A DNA stretch of 64,000 nucleotides, from contig CM022299.1 in NCBI GenBank assembly GCA_011799875.1, positions 32,081,996 through 32,145,995 of the forward strand, read 5' to 3'. The DNA comes from Thinopyrum elongatum (taxonomy: Eukaryota > Streptophyta > Magnoliopsida > Poales > Poaceae). Within the stretch, counting starts at the first letter, position 1; each line of letters begins with the position of its first letter. The position numbers were made by a program, and so were the translations under genes. Under the pieces are notes generated by a model. That model was not told the origin of the DNA. It worked only from the letters and a program-made list of their open reading frames with translations, and made no database searches. Positions 10,047-22,598 of the stretch are shown in pieces.

Positions 10047-11150
10047 GTGTTGAACCTAAATAAATTTTATTTGGTGTTTGCATTGAGCATGAATATGATT
10101 GGATCATGTTTATTGCAATAAGGTTATTCATTTAAGTCAGAGAATAATTGTTGTTCTGTTTACATGAATAAAACCTTCTATGGTCATACACCCAATGTGA
10201 ATGGTTTATTGAATCTCGATCATAGTGATACAAATAATCATAATATTGATGCCAAAAGATGCAAAGTTGATAATGATAGTGCAACATACTTGTGGCACTG
10301 CCGTTTAGGTCATATTGGTGTAAAGCGCATGAAGAAACTCCATGCGGATGGATTTTTGGAATCACTTGATTATGAATCATTTGATACTTGCGAACCATGC
10401 CTCATGGGAAAGATGACTAAAATTCCGTTCTCTGGAACAATGGAGCGAGCTAATGACTTATAGGAAATAATACATACCGATGTATGCGGTCCGATGAGTA
10501 TTAAAGCACGCGGCGGGTATCGTTATTTTCTGACCTTCACAGATGATTTGAGTAGGTATGGGTATATCTACTTAATGAAACACAAGTCTGAAACATTTGA
10601 AAAGTTCAAAGAATTTCAGAGTGAAGTGGAGAATCGTCGTAACAAGAAAATAAAAGTTTCTACGATCTGATCGCGGAGGCGAATATTTGAGTTACGAGTT
10701 TGGCCTTCATTTAAAACAATGTGGAATTGTTTCACAACTCACGCCACCTGGAAGACCACAGCGTAATGGTGTGTCCGAACGTCATAACCGTACTTTATTA
10801 GATATGTTGCGATCTATGATGTCTCTTTCCGATTTACCACTATCGTTTTGGGGTTATGCATTAGAGGCAGCCTCATTCACGTTAAATAGGGCACCATCTA
10901 AATCCGTTGAGATGACACCGTATGAACTGTGGTTTGGCAAGTAACCTAAGCTGTCGTTTCTTAAAGTTTGGGGATGCGACGCTTTTGTCAAAAGGCTTCA
11001 GCCTGATAAGCTCGAACCCAAATCGGAGAAGTGCGTCTTCATAGGATACCCTAAAGAAACTATTGGGTATACCTTCTACCATAGATCCAAAGGGAAAATC
11101 TTTGTTGATAAGAATGGGTCCTTTCTAAAGAAGGAGTTTCTCTCAAAAGA
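10047..11150 (+). pseudogene. Element A GAG-pre-integrase and integrase, broken
   Basis: Integrase joins the cDNA to chromosomal DNA. The zinc-binding HHCC module is visible in LWHCRLGHIGVKRMKKLHAD and FDTCEPCLMGKM (10290-10415). The catalytic core is visible as IIHTDVCGPMSI (10470) and the stretch GIVSQLTPPGRPQRNGVSER with its glutamate (10720-10782). The C-terminal region is SFWGYALEAASFTLNRAPSK and FLKVWGCDAFVKRLQPDK. Stops at 10461-10463, 10687 and 10942-10944, and frame changes around 10650-10690, remove function. The order matches the copia superfamily (integrase before RT). Confidence 0.85.
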
Positions 11151-12537
11151 AGTGAGTGGGAGGAAAGTAGAACTTGATGAGGTAATTGTAACTTCTCTCG
11201 AATTGGAGAGTAGCACATCAGAGAAATCCATTCCCGTGATGCCTACACCAACTAGAGAGGAAGCTAATGATGATGATCATGAAACTTCGGATCAAGTTAC
11301 TACTGGACTTCGTAGGTCAAACAGAACACGTTCCGCACCAGAGTGGTACGGTAATCCCGTCCTAGAAGTCATGTTATTAGACCATGGCGAACCTAGGAAC
11401 TATGAAGAAGCTATGATGAGCCCAGATTCCGACAGATGGCTTGAAGCCATGAAATTTGAGATAGGATCCATGTATGAGAACAAAGTGTAGACTTTGGTGG
11501 ACTTGCCCGATGATCGGCAAGCCATAGAGAATAAATGGATCTTCAAGAAGAAGACTGACGCTGATGGTAATGTTACTATCTATAAAGCTCGACTTGTCGC
11601 GAAAGGTTTTCGACAAGTTCAAGGGGTTGACTACGATGAGACTTTCTCACCCGTAGCGATGCTTAAGTCCGTCCGAATCATGTTAGCAATTACCGCATTT
11701 TATAATTATGAAATCTGGCAAATGGATGTCAAAAACTGCATTCCTTAATGGATATCTTAAGGAAGAGTTGTATATGATGCAACCAGAAGGTTTTGTCGAT
11801 CCTAAAGGTGCTAACAAAGTGTGCAAGCTCCAATGATCCATCTATGGACTGGTGCAAACATCTCAGAGTTGGAATATACACTTTGATGAGGTGATCAAAG
11901 CATATGGTTTTGTACAGACTTGCGGTGAAGTCTGTATTTACAAGAAAGTGAGTGGGAGCTCTGTAGCATTTATGATATTATATGTGAATGACATATTGTT
12001 GATTGGAAATGATATAGAATTTCTGGATAGCATAAAAGGATACTTGAATAAGAATTTTTCAATAAAAGACCTTGGTGAAGCTGCTTATATATTAGGCACC
12101 AAGATCTATAGGGAGAGATCAAGACGCTTAATAGGACTTTCACAAAGCACATACCTTGACAAGATTTTGAAGAAGTTCAAAATGGATCAGTCAAAGAAAG
12201 GGTTCTTGCCTGTGTTACAAGGTGTGAAGTTGAGTAAGACTCAAAACCCGACCACGGCAGAAGATAGAGAGAGAATGAAAGTCATTCCCTATGCCTCAGC
12301 CATAGGTTCTATAAAGTATGACATGCTGTGTACCAAACCTGTTGTGTACCTTACCATGAGTTTAGCAAGGGGGTACAATAGTGATCCAAGAGGACTTAGG
12401 AAATGTTTCTCGGTTATGGAGATGATAAAGAGTTCGTCGTAAAGGCTTATGTCGATGCAAGCTTTAACACCGATCCGGATGACTCTGAGTCTCAATCTGG
12501 ATACGTATTGAAAGTGGGAGCAATCAGCTAGAGTAGC
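11151..12537 (+). pseudogene. Element A reverse transcriptase / RNase H remnant
   Basis: RT copies the element RNA. Recognisable pieces are RKVELDEVIV, APEWYGNPVL, ENKWIFKKKTDADGNVT, KARLVAKGFRQVQGVDYDE and IWQMDVK. A frameshift at about 11735 precedes the [16 protein letters not shown] piece, and a TGA sits at 11834-11836. The active-site box, normally YVDDILL, reads YVNDILL (AAT at 11987-11989), which would abolish metal binding. After ARGYNSDPRG the sequence jumps to LRKCFSVME, so part of the RT/RNase H connection is deleted. VKAYVDASFNTDPDDSESQS near 12445 is the start of RNase H, which is then truncated. Confidence 0.85.
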
Positions 12538-12781
12538 TAAATGCAGAGCATTGTAGACATAGAAAATTGCAAAATACATACAGATCTGAATGTGGCAGGC
12601 CCGTTGACTAAACTTCTCTCACAAGCAAAACATGATCACACCTTAGTACTTTTTGGGTGTTAATCACATGACGATGTGAACTAGATTATTGACTCTAGTA
12701 AACTCTTTGGGTGTTGGTCACATGGCGATGTGAACTGTGGGTGTTAAATCACATGGTGATGTGAACTAGATTATTGACTCT

Positions 12782-12797
12782 AGTGCAAGTGGAAGAC
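12782..12797 (+). other. Element A polypurine tract
   Basis: GTGCAAGTGGAAGAC lies immediately before the 3' LTR. It primes plus-strand DNA synthesis. The related form in element C is CAAGTGGGAGTC. Confidence 0.65.
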
Positions 12798-14565
12798 TGA
12801 AGGAAATATGCCCTAGAGGCAATAATAAATTTGATATTTTATATTTCCTTATTCATGATAAAGGTTTATTATTCATGCTAGAATTGTATTGATCGGAAAC
12901 TTAAATACATGTGTGAATACATAAACAAATACCGTGTCCCTAGTAAGCCTCTACTAGACTAGCTCGTTGATCAAAGATGGTTAAGGTTTCCTAACCATGG
13001 ACATGTGTTGTCATTTGATAACGGGATCACATCATTAGGAGAATGATGTGATGGACAAGACCCATCCGTTAGCTTAGCACGATGATCGTTCAGTTTATTG
13101 TTATTGCTTTCTTCATGTCAAATACATATTCCTTCGACTATGAGATTATGAAACTCCTGGATATCGGAGGAATACCTTGTGTGCTATCAAATGTCACAAC
13201 ATAACTGGGTGATCATAAAGATGCTCTACAGTTATCCTCGAAGGTGTTTGTTGAGTTGGCATAGATCGAGATTAGGATTTGTCACTCCGAGTATCGGAGA
13301 GGTATCTCTGGGCCCTCTCGGTAATACACATCATAAGCTTGCAAGCAAATGACTAAGGAGTTAGTTACAAGATGATGTATTACGGAACGAGTAAAGAGAC
13401 TTGCCGGTAATGAGATTGAACTAGGTATAGAGATACCGACGATCGAATCTCGGGCAAGTAACATACCGATGGACAAAGGGAATTACGTATGTTGTCATAA
13501 CGGTTCGACTGATAAAGATCTTTGTAGAATATGTAGGAGCCAATATGGGCATCCAGGTTCCGCTATTGGTTATTGACCGGAGAGGTGTCTCGGTCATGTC
13601 TACATAGTTCTCGAACCCGTAGGGTCCGCACGCTTAACGTTCGTTGACGATATAGTGTTATATGAATTATATGATTTGGTGACCGAATGTTGTTTGGAGT
13701 CCCGGATGAGATCACGGACATGACGAGGAGTCTCAAAATGGTTGAGAGGTAAAGATTGATATATAGGACGATGGTTTTCTGACACCGGAAGGGTTTCGGG
13801 ATGCACCGGGTAGCCATCGGGTCACCGGAAGGGCTTCCGGACACCCCCGGTAGGTATTATGGGCTTTATGGGCCAAGGGAGGGATAGACCAGCCCACAGG
13901 AGGCTGGTGCGCCCCTCTCCCTGGCCGGCCATCCCTAGGGAAAGGAAAGGGGGGAGAGCTAGCCCCTCCTACCTTCCCATTCTCATGGGAGAAAGGAAAG
14001 GGGGGCGCCTCCCTCCCCTGCCTTTCCCCCGCACCTAAACATGGCAGGGGGGCGCCACTTGGGAGGAGACCCCAAGTAGGATTCGGCATACTTGGGGCGC
14101 CCTCCTGGCTGCTCCCTCCTCCCCCACCTATATATATGTGGGAGGGGGGCGCCTAGCACACCAGAACATTATCTTAGCCGTGTGCGGCGCCCCCCTCCGC
14201 CGTTTACACCCCGGTCATATTTTCGTAGTGCTTAGGTGAAGCCCTGCGGAGATCACTTCACCATCACCGTCACCACGCCATCGTGCTACCGGAACTCATC
14301 CACTACCTCGCCGTCTTGCTGGATCAAGAAGGTGCGGACGTCACCGAGCTGAACGTGTGCTGAACGCGGAAGTGCCGTACGTTCGGTACTCGATCGGTTG
14401 GATCGCGAAGAAAGTTCGACTACATCAACCACGTTGTCAAACGCTTCCGCTTATTGTCTACGAGGGTACGTAGACACACTCTCCCCTCTCGTTGCTATGC
14501 ATCTCCTTGATAGATCTTGCGTGTGCGTAGAATTTTTTTTGTTTTCCATGCAACGTTTCCCAACA
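12798..14565 (+). repeat. Element A 3' LTR (1768 bp)
   Basis: It starts TGAAGGAAAT and ends TTTCCCAACA, with a TATA box at 14129-14136. It is the more complete of the two LTRs and retains the 154 bases missing from the 5' LTR. It is followed without a spacer by the partial LTR of element G. Confidence 0.9.
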
Positions 14566-16226
14566 CCTAGCGCATCCAGAACAATTGCTTAGCCGTGTGT
14601 GGTGCCCCCCTCCACCGTTTACACCCCCGGTCATATTTTCATAGTGCTTAGGCGAAGCCCTATGGAGATAACTTCGCCATCACTGTCACCATGCCGTCGT
14701 GCTGTCAGAACTCATCCACTACCTCGCCGTCTTGCTGGATCAAGAAGGCGCGGACATCACCGAGCTGAACGTGTTCTGAACGCGGAGGTGCCGTACGTTC
14801 GGTACTCGATTGGTTGGATCGCGAAGAAGTTCGACTACATCAACCGCGTTGTCAAACGCTTCCGCTTACGGTCTACGAGGGTACATAGACACACTCTCCC
14901 CTCTCGTTGCTATGCATCTCCTTGATAGATCTTGCGTGTGCGTAGATTTTTTTTTGTTTTCCATGCAACGTTTCCCAACAGTGGCATCATGAGCCAGGTC
15001 TATGCGTAGATGAGATGCACGAGTAGAACACAAAGAGTTGTGGGCGGTGATGTTCATAGTGCTTACCACCAACGTCTTATTTTGATTCGGCAGCATTGTG
15101 GGATGAAGCGGCCCGGACCAACCTTACATGTCCACCCATATGAGACCGGTTCCACCGACTGACATGCAACTTGTTTTGGATAAAGGTGGCTGGCGGGTGT
15201 TTGTTTCTCCTACTTTAGTTGAATCGAATTTGACTACGGCCGGTCCTTGTAGAAGGTTAAAACAGCAAAGTTGATAAATCACCGTTGTGATTTTTGCCGT
15301 AGGTAAGAACGGTTCTTGCTAGAAGCCCGTAGCAGCCACATAAAACTTGCAACAACAAAGTAGAGGACGTCTAACTTGTTTTTGTAGGGCATGTTGTGAT
15401 ATGATATGGTCAAGACATGATGTGATATATGTTATTGTATGAGATGATCATGTTTTGTAAATTATCGGCAGCCGGCAGGAGCCTTATGGTTGTCTCTTTA
15501 TTGTATGAAATGCAAATGCCATGTAATTGCTTTACTTTATCGCTATGCGTTAGCAATAGTTGTAGAAGCAATAGTTGGTGAGACGACCCCGACGCAACGA
15601 TGGAGATCAAGGTGTCGAGCCGGTGACGATGGAGATCATGACGATGCTTTGGAGATGGAGATCAAAAGCACAAGATGATGATGGCCATATCATGATACAT
15701 ATTTTGATTACATGTGATCTTTATCTTTTATGCATCTTATTTTGCTTAGAACGGCGGTAGCATTATAAGATGATCCCTTCACTAAATTTCAAGATAAAAG
15801 TGTTCTCCCCGAGTATGCACCGTTGCCGAAGTTCGTCGTTTCGAAGCACCACGTGATGATCGGGTGTGATAGAATCTACGTTCACATACAATGGGTGTAA
15901 GCCAGATTTACACACGCGGAATACTTGGGTTAAACTTGACGAGCCTAGCATGTATAGACATGGTCTCGGAACACTGGAGAGCGAAAGGTCGAACATGAGT
16001 CATATAGTAGATATGATCAACATAGAGATGTTCACCATTGATGACTACCCCATCTCACGTGATAATCGGACATGGGTTAGTTGATTTGGATCATGTATCA
16101 CTTAGATAACTTGAGGGATGTTTATTTAAGTGGGAGTTCATTAGTAATTTGATTAATTGAACTTAATTTATCATGAACTTAGTCCTGATAGTATTTGCAT
16201 ATCTATGTTGTAGATCAATGGCCCGT
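14566..16226 (+). mobile_element. Element G: 5'-truncated copia copy (partial LTR, PBS, leader)
   Basis: 14566-14980 is the last 415 bases of an A-family LTR, starting within CCTAGCGCATCC and ending TTTCCCAACA. It is followed by the PBS-like GTGGCATCATGAGCCAGG and a leader colinear with those of A and B. The leader stops at 16226, where gypsy F is inserted. No G coding region is present, and the remainder of G is not found beyond F in this window. Confidence 0.8.
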
Positions 16227-16515
16227 TGATGCGGAGCATCCCAAGGTCATCCCCATGGACCTACCTACGTCTCCCACGACACCACCTGGACCAATGACAA
16301 GAGCTCGAGCAAAGGCTATCGAAGATAAGGTGAACTCGCTCCTATCCGAACTACCACTTTCGACATACGAGACATGGCTACTACCTCAAGCGGAGACCCT
16401 ATGTGTGATCAGGTACTTGGAGGAAGGCCACGGATCAGCTACGCCCAATGGTCAAGACGGCGAGGACACCAAGTACAAGGAGCGAGAAGAGAAACAGCCA
16501 GGAAGTCTCCAGCCA

Positions 16516-16826
16516 CCGGACGTTCGACGCCTGATGCATCAGCCCGCCAGACCAGCCCCAACCAGCGAACGCTACAGCGGTCGGACGTCCGACGCAGACC
16601 GGACGACCGACGCCTTCCAGTCACCGGACGACCGGTGCCACCTTCACAGAACGAAAACGTCAGAAGTATGGAAACCACCGGACAACCGACGCCCCGGACG
16701 TCCGACCCCGACTGGACGTCCAACAGAAGCCCATCAGAGCCAAAACGTCGGAAGTCCAACGCGTACTGGACGTCTGAGCCCCCGCGAGACGTCGGACGAC
16801 CGGTAGCTGTCGAACGTCCGACGCCT
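16516..16826. repeat. Array of [14 protein letters not shown] palindromes in F U3
   Basis: About nine degenerate copies of CCGGACGTCCGACGCC occur, with cores near 16518, 16583, 16601, 16625, 16695, 16714, 16768, 16788 and 16812. Each is centred on ACGT or its one-base variants. Two further copies are in the leader at about 17573 and 17590. GACGTC is a C-box, the type of site bound by plant bZIP factors, so an enhancer role is possible but inferred. Confidence 0.65.
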
Positions 16827-16880
16827 GTGTGTTGACTGCACATTGGGCCGAAGCCCATGTACCCCATCGTCCACTTAGAC

Positions 16881-16888
16881 TATATATA
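16881..16888 (+). promoter_or_regulatory. TATA box of element F LTR
   Basis: TATATATA is followed about 12 bases later by a CTCC-rich stretch. It lies downstream of the palindrome array and upstream of the LTR end, so the transcript would begin near 16915. Confidence 0.6.
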
Positions 16889-17262
16889 CTCCTCCTCCTC
16901 CCTCTTTTTAGGGTTAGCATTGGTTTAGCTCATATGAGAGATAGAGCTTTGCTCATCCACTTGATACTTTCTCCATCGGATACCGCAGCCTCTACGGAGA
17001 AGATCCCCCAAGTGGATTCAAGACCCCTCATGGGAAGACCTTCAAGACCTCCTCATGGAGAAGAATTTGCTACGTGTATCGTCCTTTGTTGTGTTTGAAT
17101 CGTGTATCACTCTTCATGTTCATGAATCTAGCACATGTGTGATCGTACCCATTGATTTGAGTGTTTTCCTCTTGTTTTCCCTCGTGTTGTCCCCTCGTGT
17201 TCCTCGTAGGACCCTCTCCATTTCTTGAAAGATCGGCCCTAGGGTTCCACCCTACATCATCT

Positions 17263-17277
17263 TGGTATCATGAGCCA
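17263..17277 (+). other. Element F primer-binding site
   Basis: TGGTATCATGAGCC begins three bases after the LTR end. It matches the initiator-Met tRNA complement TGGTATCAGAGCC with one inserted base. Confidence 0.75.
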
Positions 17278-18775
17278 AGGTTGATCACGAATTTGGAGCC
17301 CCTACCCATTGTTTTCTAGCCTAATTTTGTTGATTTTTGTCCCAATTTTGAAAATCCCCACAAAAATAGCCCTCCAATTTTTTTTGTGATTTGTTGGTTT
17401 TGATGAAGTTTTGTTGGATTTGATCCATGGATTTGCTTTGCCACGAGTGGATCTAGCTTTCCCCCATCATCTCCACCATTTTCATCCACAAATTCGTCCA
17501 ATTTTGCCCAAATTTTGCCTCTCCACCATGAACCCTAGAGTTCATCCCGTGCCCGAAATCGCCCAGGCACCGGACGTCCGACCACCACCGGACATCCGAC
17601 GTTTCCTGACAAAACTGAATTTTTTCCACGAAAATTTTCAGTCGCCCGTTACACCTTCCGCACCACCACTTCCATAACCCCACATTGCATTGCAGCATAC
17701 CACCACCGCTTTCCGCAACCCCCATCGCTTACACTCTACCAACTCCGACGATTTTTCCACTTTTGGTCGTTGAGAATTTGAGTTGCGGTTTCCGTTTCCT
17801 AACGTGTTTCGGCTACTTAGGGATGGTTCATCATCGACATCACCGACGCTCATCTTCGTCATCGACCTCGACCTCTTCATCATTTTGACACCTCGACCGT
17901 AAGCAAGGACGGTAACCTCGATGACACTTTGTGTACTCCTTGCCATTGCATTTGATAACCCCATAGCCAATTTTGCGTACCTTTCCTATCGAGACTAGCC
18001 ATTTGAGTATTGGCGGCAATGTTACTTGTGCACATTAGTGATCGTGGCATATATCACATCATCTTGGTGTCCTTATCTTGATATCATCTCTTGTGTCACA
18101 AGGTTCTCATCGCATATACACAATTGCTATCTTGGTTCGGAAAGTTATGCATGAGAAAGAGCTCAAAAGAGAAAGAGCCAAACAAGCTTTTAAGCAAAAG
18201 AGAAAGATAAGCAAAGAGCTTTTAAGCAAGAGCCATAGCATCATACTACATTAAGATTGTCATACTAGATCATCTTGGATCATATCACCGGAACACCATA
18301 CATATAGCATACTTGGGATAGAAGTCGTTGCATTTTTGCTTTGTAGGTTGTGCACAAGTCTCGTATCCGCCTATTGTGCAATCGTGCTAGCGTCTCTCTA
18401 GAGTTGTGCAACACGAGCATTTTCCATGGATTCCACATTTTGAGCTCATTTTGGTTGCACGACCCCATCTATCTTTCCGTGTGTGTGTGTTTCCGTGCCC
18501 CACTTATTGTTTGGTCTACTTGTTGCATTTGCTCATTTGTGAATCTTTTCCAACATTATTGAGTCTTGCTAACAATTTAATAAGATTTTGTTCACCATCC
18601 TAACCAAGCTCCACCAAAGGCTTTATTTGTGTAGGTGTGAGAAATTGACGGGAACCGGTACCAATTGTGCTATTTTCTTGCTACATCTTTGAGTGATCAT
18701 TGATTCATTCTCAACATCGGTCAAGGTACATTTGGTATAGTCCTTCTCTTTCTCCCACTCACACATTTATTTGCA
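17278..18775 (+). other. Element F leader
   Basis: About 1.5 kb without convincing coding sequence between PBS and gag start. It is T-rich with short open frames only. It includes AAAGAGAAAGAGCC-type purine stretches around 18158-18232. Confidence 0.6.
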
Positions 18776-21700
18776 ATGATGGATAGGCCAAGTACTTCTA
18801 CCAACCCCCTCTTCATCGAGCATGATGAGGACCTGAACAACTTTGTCACCAAGAACCACCTCTTCGGCGCACAAAGAGCTTTGCATCAAGAGAATGAAGC
18901 ATTGAGTGAACGCATCGACCTACTCGCTACCGACTTGCAACATTCCGAACAACGTACAAGAGACTACTTCGACAACAAACTTGATGCACAAAAGATGGAA
19001 ACCGATGCAAGGATGGACCAAATTCGTGCCTTGTTGATAAACCGTTCTTCTACCTCTTCATCATACTCAAGACGGAGCCGTTCGCGTCGACATTCCGACG
19101 ACACCATCTCTGGTTCAAGTACACCAATATCGAACACTCTTCGTCGAGCCGCACGCCAAGACCATCAAGCAAATCGCAATCCTCTGCACACTAATGGTTC
19201 ACAAGAGCAAGAACATCGACATCGTCAATATCAAGCTACCTTTTCGCAAGCACAAGAAAGGCAACGCCAATGCCAATGAGAGGAAGAGCAAGCACGCCGA
19301 CATCAATACGAGCAAGACGCCAAAGCTCTCTGTCAACAACAACAACGGCGTGAAGCACAAGCCCTTGAGGCACAACGTGCCCTCCTCGACACCAATTGTG
19401 CCGTCGCCGCCCGTAACCGACGTGTTCGAGAAGAAGAAGAAGCACTTTGCGAGCAAGTACAAGAGCGACTATATCAAGCACGATCGCACCGACAAGTTCC
19501 ACAAGCTCCTCCACAAGCTATACAAGAACAACAAGCTCGACAAGAACCACAAGCTCACCAAGAGCAACAAGACAATGAGAATCTTCCACGCCAAGAGCAA
19601 CTTGAGGTTCACAATCCTCCACGTCAAGGGCGTCATCACCCTCGACCCAAACACAATGAAGAACAACGCTACGGCAAGCTCAAGTTCACCATGCCCAAGT
19701 TCTCCGGAAGCAATGATCCCGAAGAGTATCTTTCATGGGCATTGAAGGTTGACAAGATCTTTTGTTTGCACAACTATGAGGAAGAGAAGAAAATCGCCAT
19801 CGCATCTCTTGAGTTCCAAGATTATGTCCTCATTTGGTGGGAGCAAGTCATCGAGCACCGAGAAGCAAGAGGTGAACCATCAATCACAACTTGGGATCAA
19901 ATGAAGGATGTCATGAGAGCGTGCTTTGTGCCAACCTACTACAACCGCGACCTCTTCAAGAAACTCCAACTCCTCAAGCAAGGAACAAAGAGCGTTGAAG
20001 AGTACTATAAGGAAATGGAGATAGCCATGATTCACGCGAATGTCACGGAAGATGATGAGCAAACTATGGCACGTTTCTTGAATGGACTCAATCATCCTAT
20101 CAAGAAGATCGCCGACTTCCAACCTTACTACAACCTCATCGAGCTAGTGCACCAAGCTACCAAAGCGGAGCGACAAGTGCAAGAAGACTACAAGTATGCC
20201 AAGTTCTCTTCCAAGACCTACGGCTCATCCTACAACCAAGCTTCAACGACTTTGACGCCTTCTCCCGCGACAAAAGCTTCACCAAGCAACGGCGACAAGT
20301 CAAGTTACAAGAAAACTTCAACATCTTCAAGTCGTCCTCCTACTACAAGCACTTTCAAGCCGAGAGCTTCATCATCTACTCCAATCGATGAGACCGTCAA
20401 GACGAGCTCCCTCAAATGCTTCACATGCGGCGGCCGAGGCCACAAGTCCTTCGAGTGTACCAATAAGCGCACCATGATCCTCAATGATGACGGCACCTAT
20501 GACTCCATGAGTGAAGAGGAAATGGAAGCCCTTGAGCACGTGGCCATGCACCGAAGCGTGAATGAAGAAGAAGACATTCAAGTCTTTTGTGACGAAGATT
20601 CGAGCCCCGCTCTCGTTGTCTCCAAGGTATTGACACTTCAACACCAACAAGATGAGGACCAAAGATGCCATATCTTCCACACCAAGGCGGGCATCAATGG
20701 AAGGTCCGTGAAGGTCATCATCGATGGAGGTAGTTGCCACAACTTGGCAAGTGAAGAGTTATGCTCCAAGCTGCAATTGGTCAAGATGAAGCACCGCCGC
20801 CCCTACAAGGTCCAATGGCTTAGCGACTCCGGCACCATTCAAGTGGAGCACATGGTTCAAGTATCCTTCAAAATTGGAGCATATGAAGACACTTTGGAAT
20901 GTGACGTGGTTCCCATGTCCGTTTGCCATCTCCTACTTGGACGACCATGGCAATTCGACCGAGGCATCATCCACAACGGACAGACCAATCACTATAGCTT
21001 CAAGATGAAGGGAAAGGAGTACGTGCTACGACCTATGTCACCAAGTCAAGTTATCGCCGACAAGCAAGCAACCACCCATCATGGAGAGAATAGTGAGAGA
21101 GTGAGCCACCCAAAAGGGAGTGAGAGCCACAAGCCCAAAATGAGTGCCTCCACGATGAGCGACAAGAAAAACTTAGTGCTATTCGCTATCAAAAGTGAGA
21201 TGAGAGAAGTGTGTGAGAACCCATCAAGTGTTATGCACCATGTCCTATTGTGCAAGGACGAGGCAACAAAAACTAACACCTCTCACCCTCTACCTTTAGT
21301 GTTGTCCAATATTTTGCAGGAATTCAAGGACGTCTTCCCCGATGAGCTACCTCTGGGTCTACCTCCTCTACGAGGCATCGAACACCGCATCGACCTCATC
21401 CCCGGAGCACCCCTTCCTAACAAGGCACCTTACCGCGTCAACCCCGAGGAAACCAAGGAGATCCAATGGGAAGTACAACAACTCATCGACAATGGCCATG
21501 TGCGAGAAAGCTTGAGTCCATGTGCCATACCGGTAATACTTGTTCCCAAGAAAGATGGTACTCATCGCATGTGTTCTGATTGTCGTCCTATCAATGCCAT
21601 CACCATTGGATATTGTTATCCTATTCCTCGCCTTGAAGACATGCTAGACGAACTTAGTGGAGCCACCATTTTATCTAAAATTGATCTTAAAAGTGGCTAT

Positions 21701-22598
21701 TACCAAATCCGCATACAAGAAGGCGACGAATGGAAAACAACATTTAAGACCAAATTTGGCTTATATGAATGGCTTGTTATGCCAATGGGCTTATCCGAAG
21801 CACCCGGTACATTCATGCGCGTCATGCATTTTGTTCTTCGCCCCTACATTGGCGTATTTGTTGTGGTCTATTTTGATGATATTCTTATCTTTAGCAAATC
21901 TCTCAAAGATCATGTCACCCATCTTAGAACCGTTTTGCACACTCTTCGAAAAGAGCATCTTTATGCTAATATGGAGAAATGCAAATTTGGTGTTGACAAG
22001 CTTCGTTTCTTAGATTTCGTTGTGTCTTCTAAGGGTGTTCATGTAGATGAAGCTAAAATTGATGCTATTAAAACTTGGCCACAACCCACTAACTTGCAAC
22101 AAGTGCGAAGCTTCCTTGGTTTAGCCGGATTCTACCATAGATTCGTTAAGGATTTTAGCACAATTGCTTCCCCTTTGCATGCCTTGAGTAAGAAGAATGC
22201 ACCTTTTGTTTGGGGACCATCCCAAGATACCGCATTTCGTGAGCTTAAGAATTTGCTTACACATGCTCCTTTGCTTGCTTTGCCCAATTTTGACAAAACT
22301 TTTGAAGTTCATTGCGATGCTAGTGGCAATGGTATAGGAGGTGTGTTAATGCAAGAGAAGCGCCCAATAGCTTACTTTAGTGAAAAACTTTCCGGTGCGC
22401 AACTCAATTATCCCATCTATGACAAAGAGCTATATGCTTTAGTGCGAGTTTTGCATGAGTGGGAACATTATCTTCGCCCCATGAATTTGTCATCCATACC
22501 GACCATGAAACACTTAAGTACCTTAAGGGTCAAACTAAGTTAAACAAGCATCATGCTAAGTGGAGTGAATTCATAGAGTCATTTCCTTATGTCATCAA
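18776..22598 (+). pseudogene. Element F gag-protease-RT-RNase H (first segment)
   Basis: One frame runs from ATG 18776 (MMDRPSTSTNPLF). Early gag is Q/E/R-rich. A TGA at 19277-19279 (CGA to TGA) interrupts it, after which the same frame stays open to 22543. The gag core starts [16 protein letters not shown] at 19691. The zinc knuckle [14 protein letters not shown] is at 20417-20458, and the protease [13 protein letters not shown] is near 20717. RT shows [20 protein letters not shown] (21537), [19 protein letters not shown] (21684) and the active site [11 protein letters not shown] at 21869. RNase H begins [14 protein letters not shown] (22303). A one-base loss in a C-run at about 22478 shifts the frame, and the true continuation is [18 protein letters not shown]. 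Copia B then splits the gene after FPYVI. Confidence 0.9.

Larger units (their letters stand above)
6634..14565 (+). mobile_element. Element A: BARE/Angela-like Ty1-copia retrotransposon, LTR to LTR, defective
   Basis: Two LTRs of the same family (6634-8240 and 12798-14565) flank a copia internal region. The domain order is gag, zinc knuckle, protease, integrase, reverse transcriptase, RNase H remnant. LTR termini are TGAAG and CCCAACA, and the internal motif ATGCCCTAGAGGCAATAAT is typical of BARE/Angela/WIS. The polyprotein has many stops and frameshifts, a D-to-N change in the RT active site and a deletion in RNase H, so it is not autonomous. By eye the LTRs differ by about 4 percent over their first 140 bases. 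No target duplication is seen, and the downstream side is joined straight to a partial LTR of element G. Confidence 0.9.
16227..17259 (+). repeat. Element F 5' LTR (1033 bp)
   Basis: The termini are TGATG and CATCA. The first 277 bases match 40996-41272 with about 9 differences by eye. The 5' third is an open frame (to 16806), because the polyprotein of F extends into its 3' [14 protein letters not shown] palindromes fill 16516-16825. Confidence 0.85.

Noticed and set aside
14566..16226. G as simply the nested remainder of a host LTR into which A inserted
   Set aside because: The missing 5' part of that LTR is not found before 6634, so a plain insertion of A into G is not supported.
16195..16806. 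203-codon frame as an independent gene
   Set aside because: It lies in the F 5' LTR and matches the polyprotein end that enters the 3' LTR; there is no separate start.
19194..19745. 183-codon Lys/His/Asn-rich frame
   Set aside because: It is a shadow of F gag: the gag frame before 19277 and after 19279 is the same and continuous to 19691 apart from one TGA.
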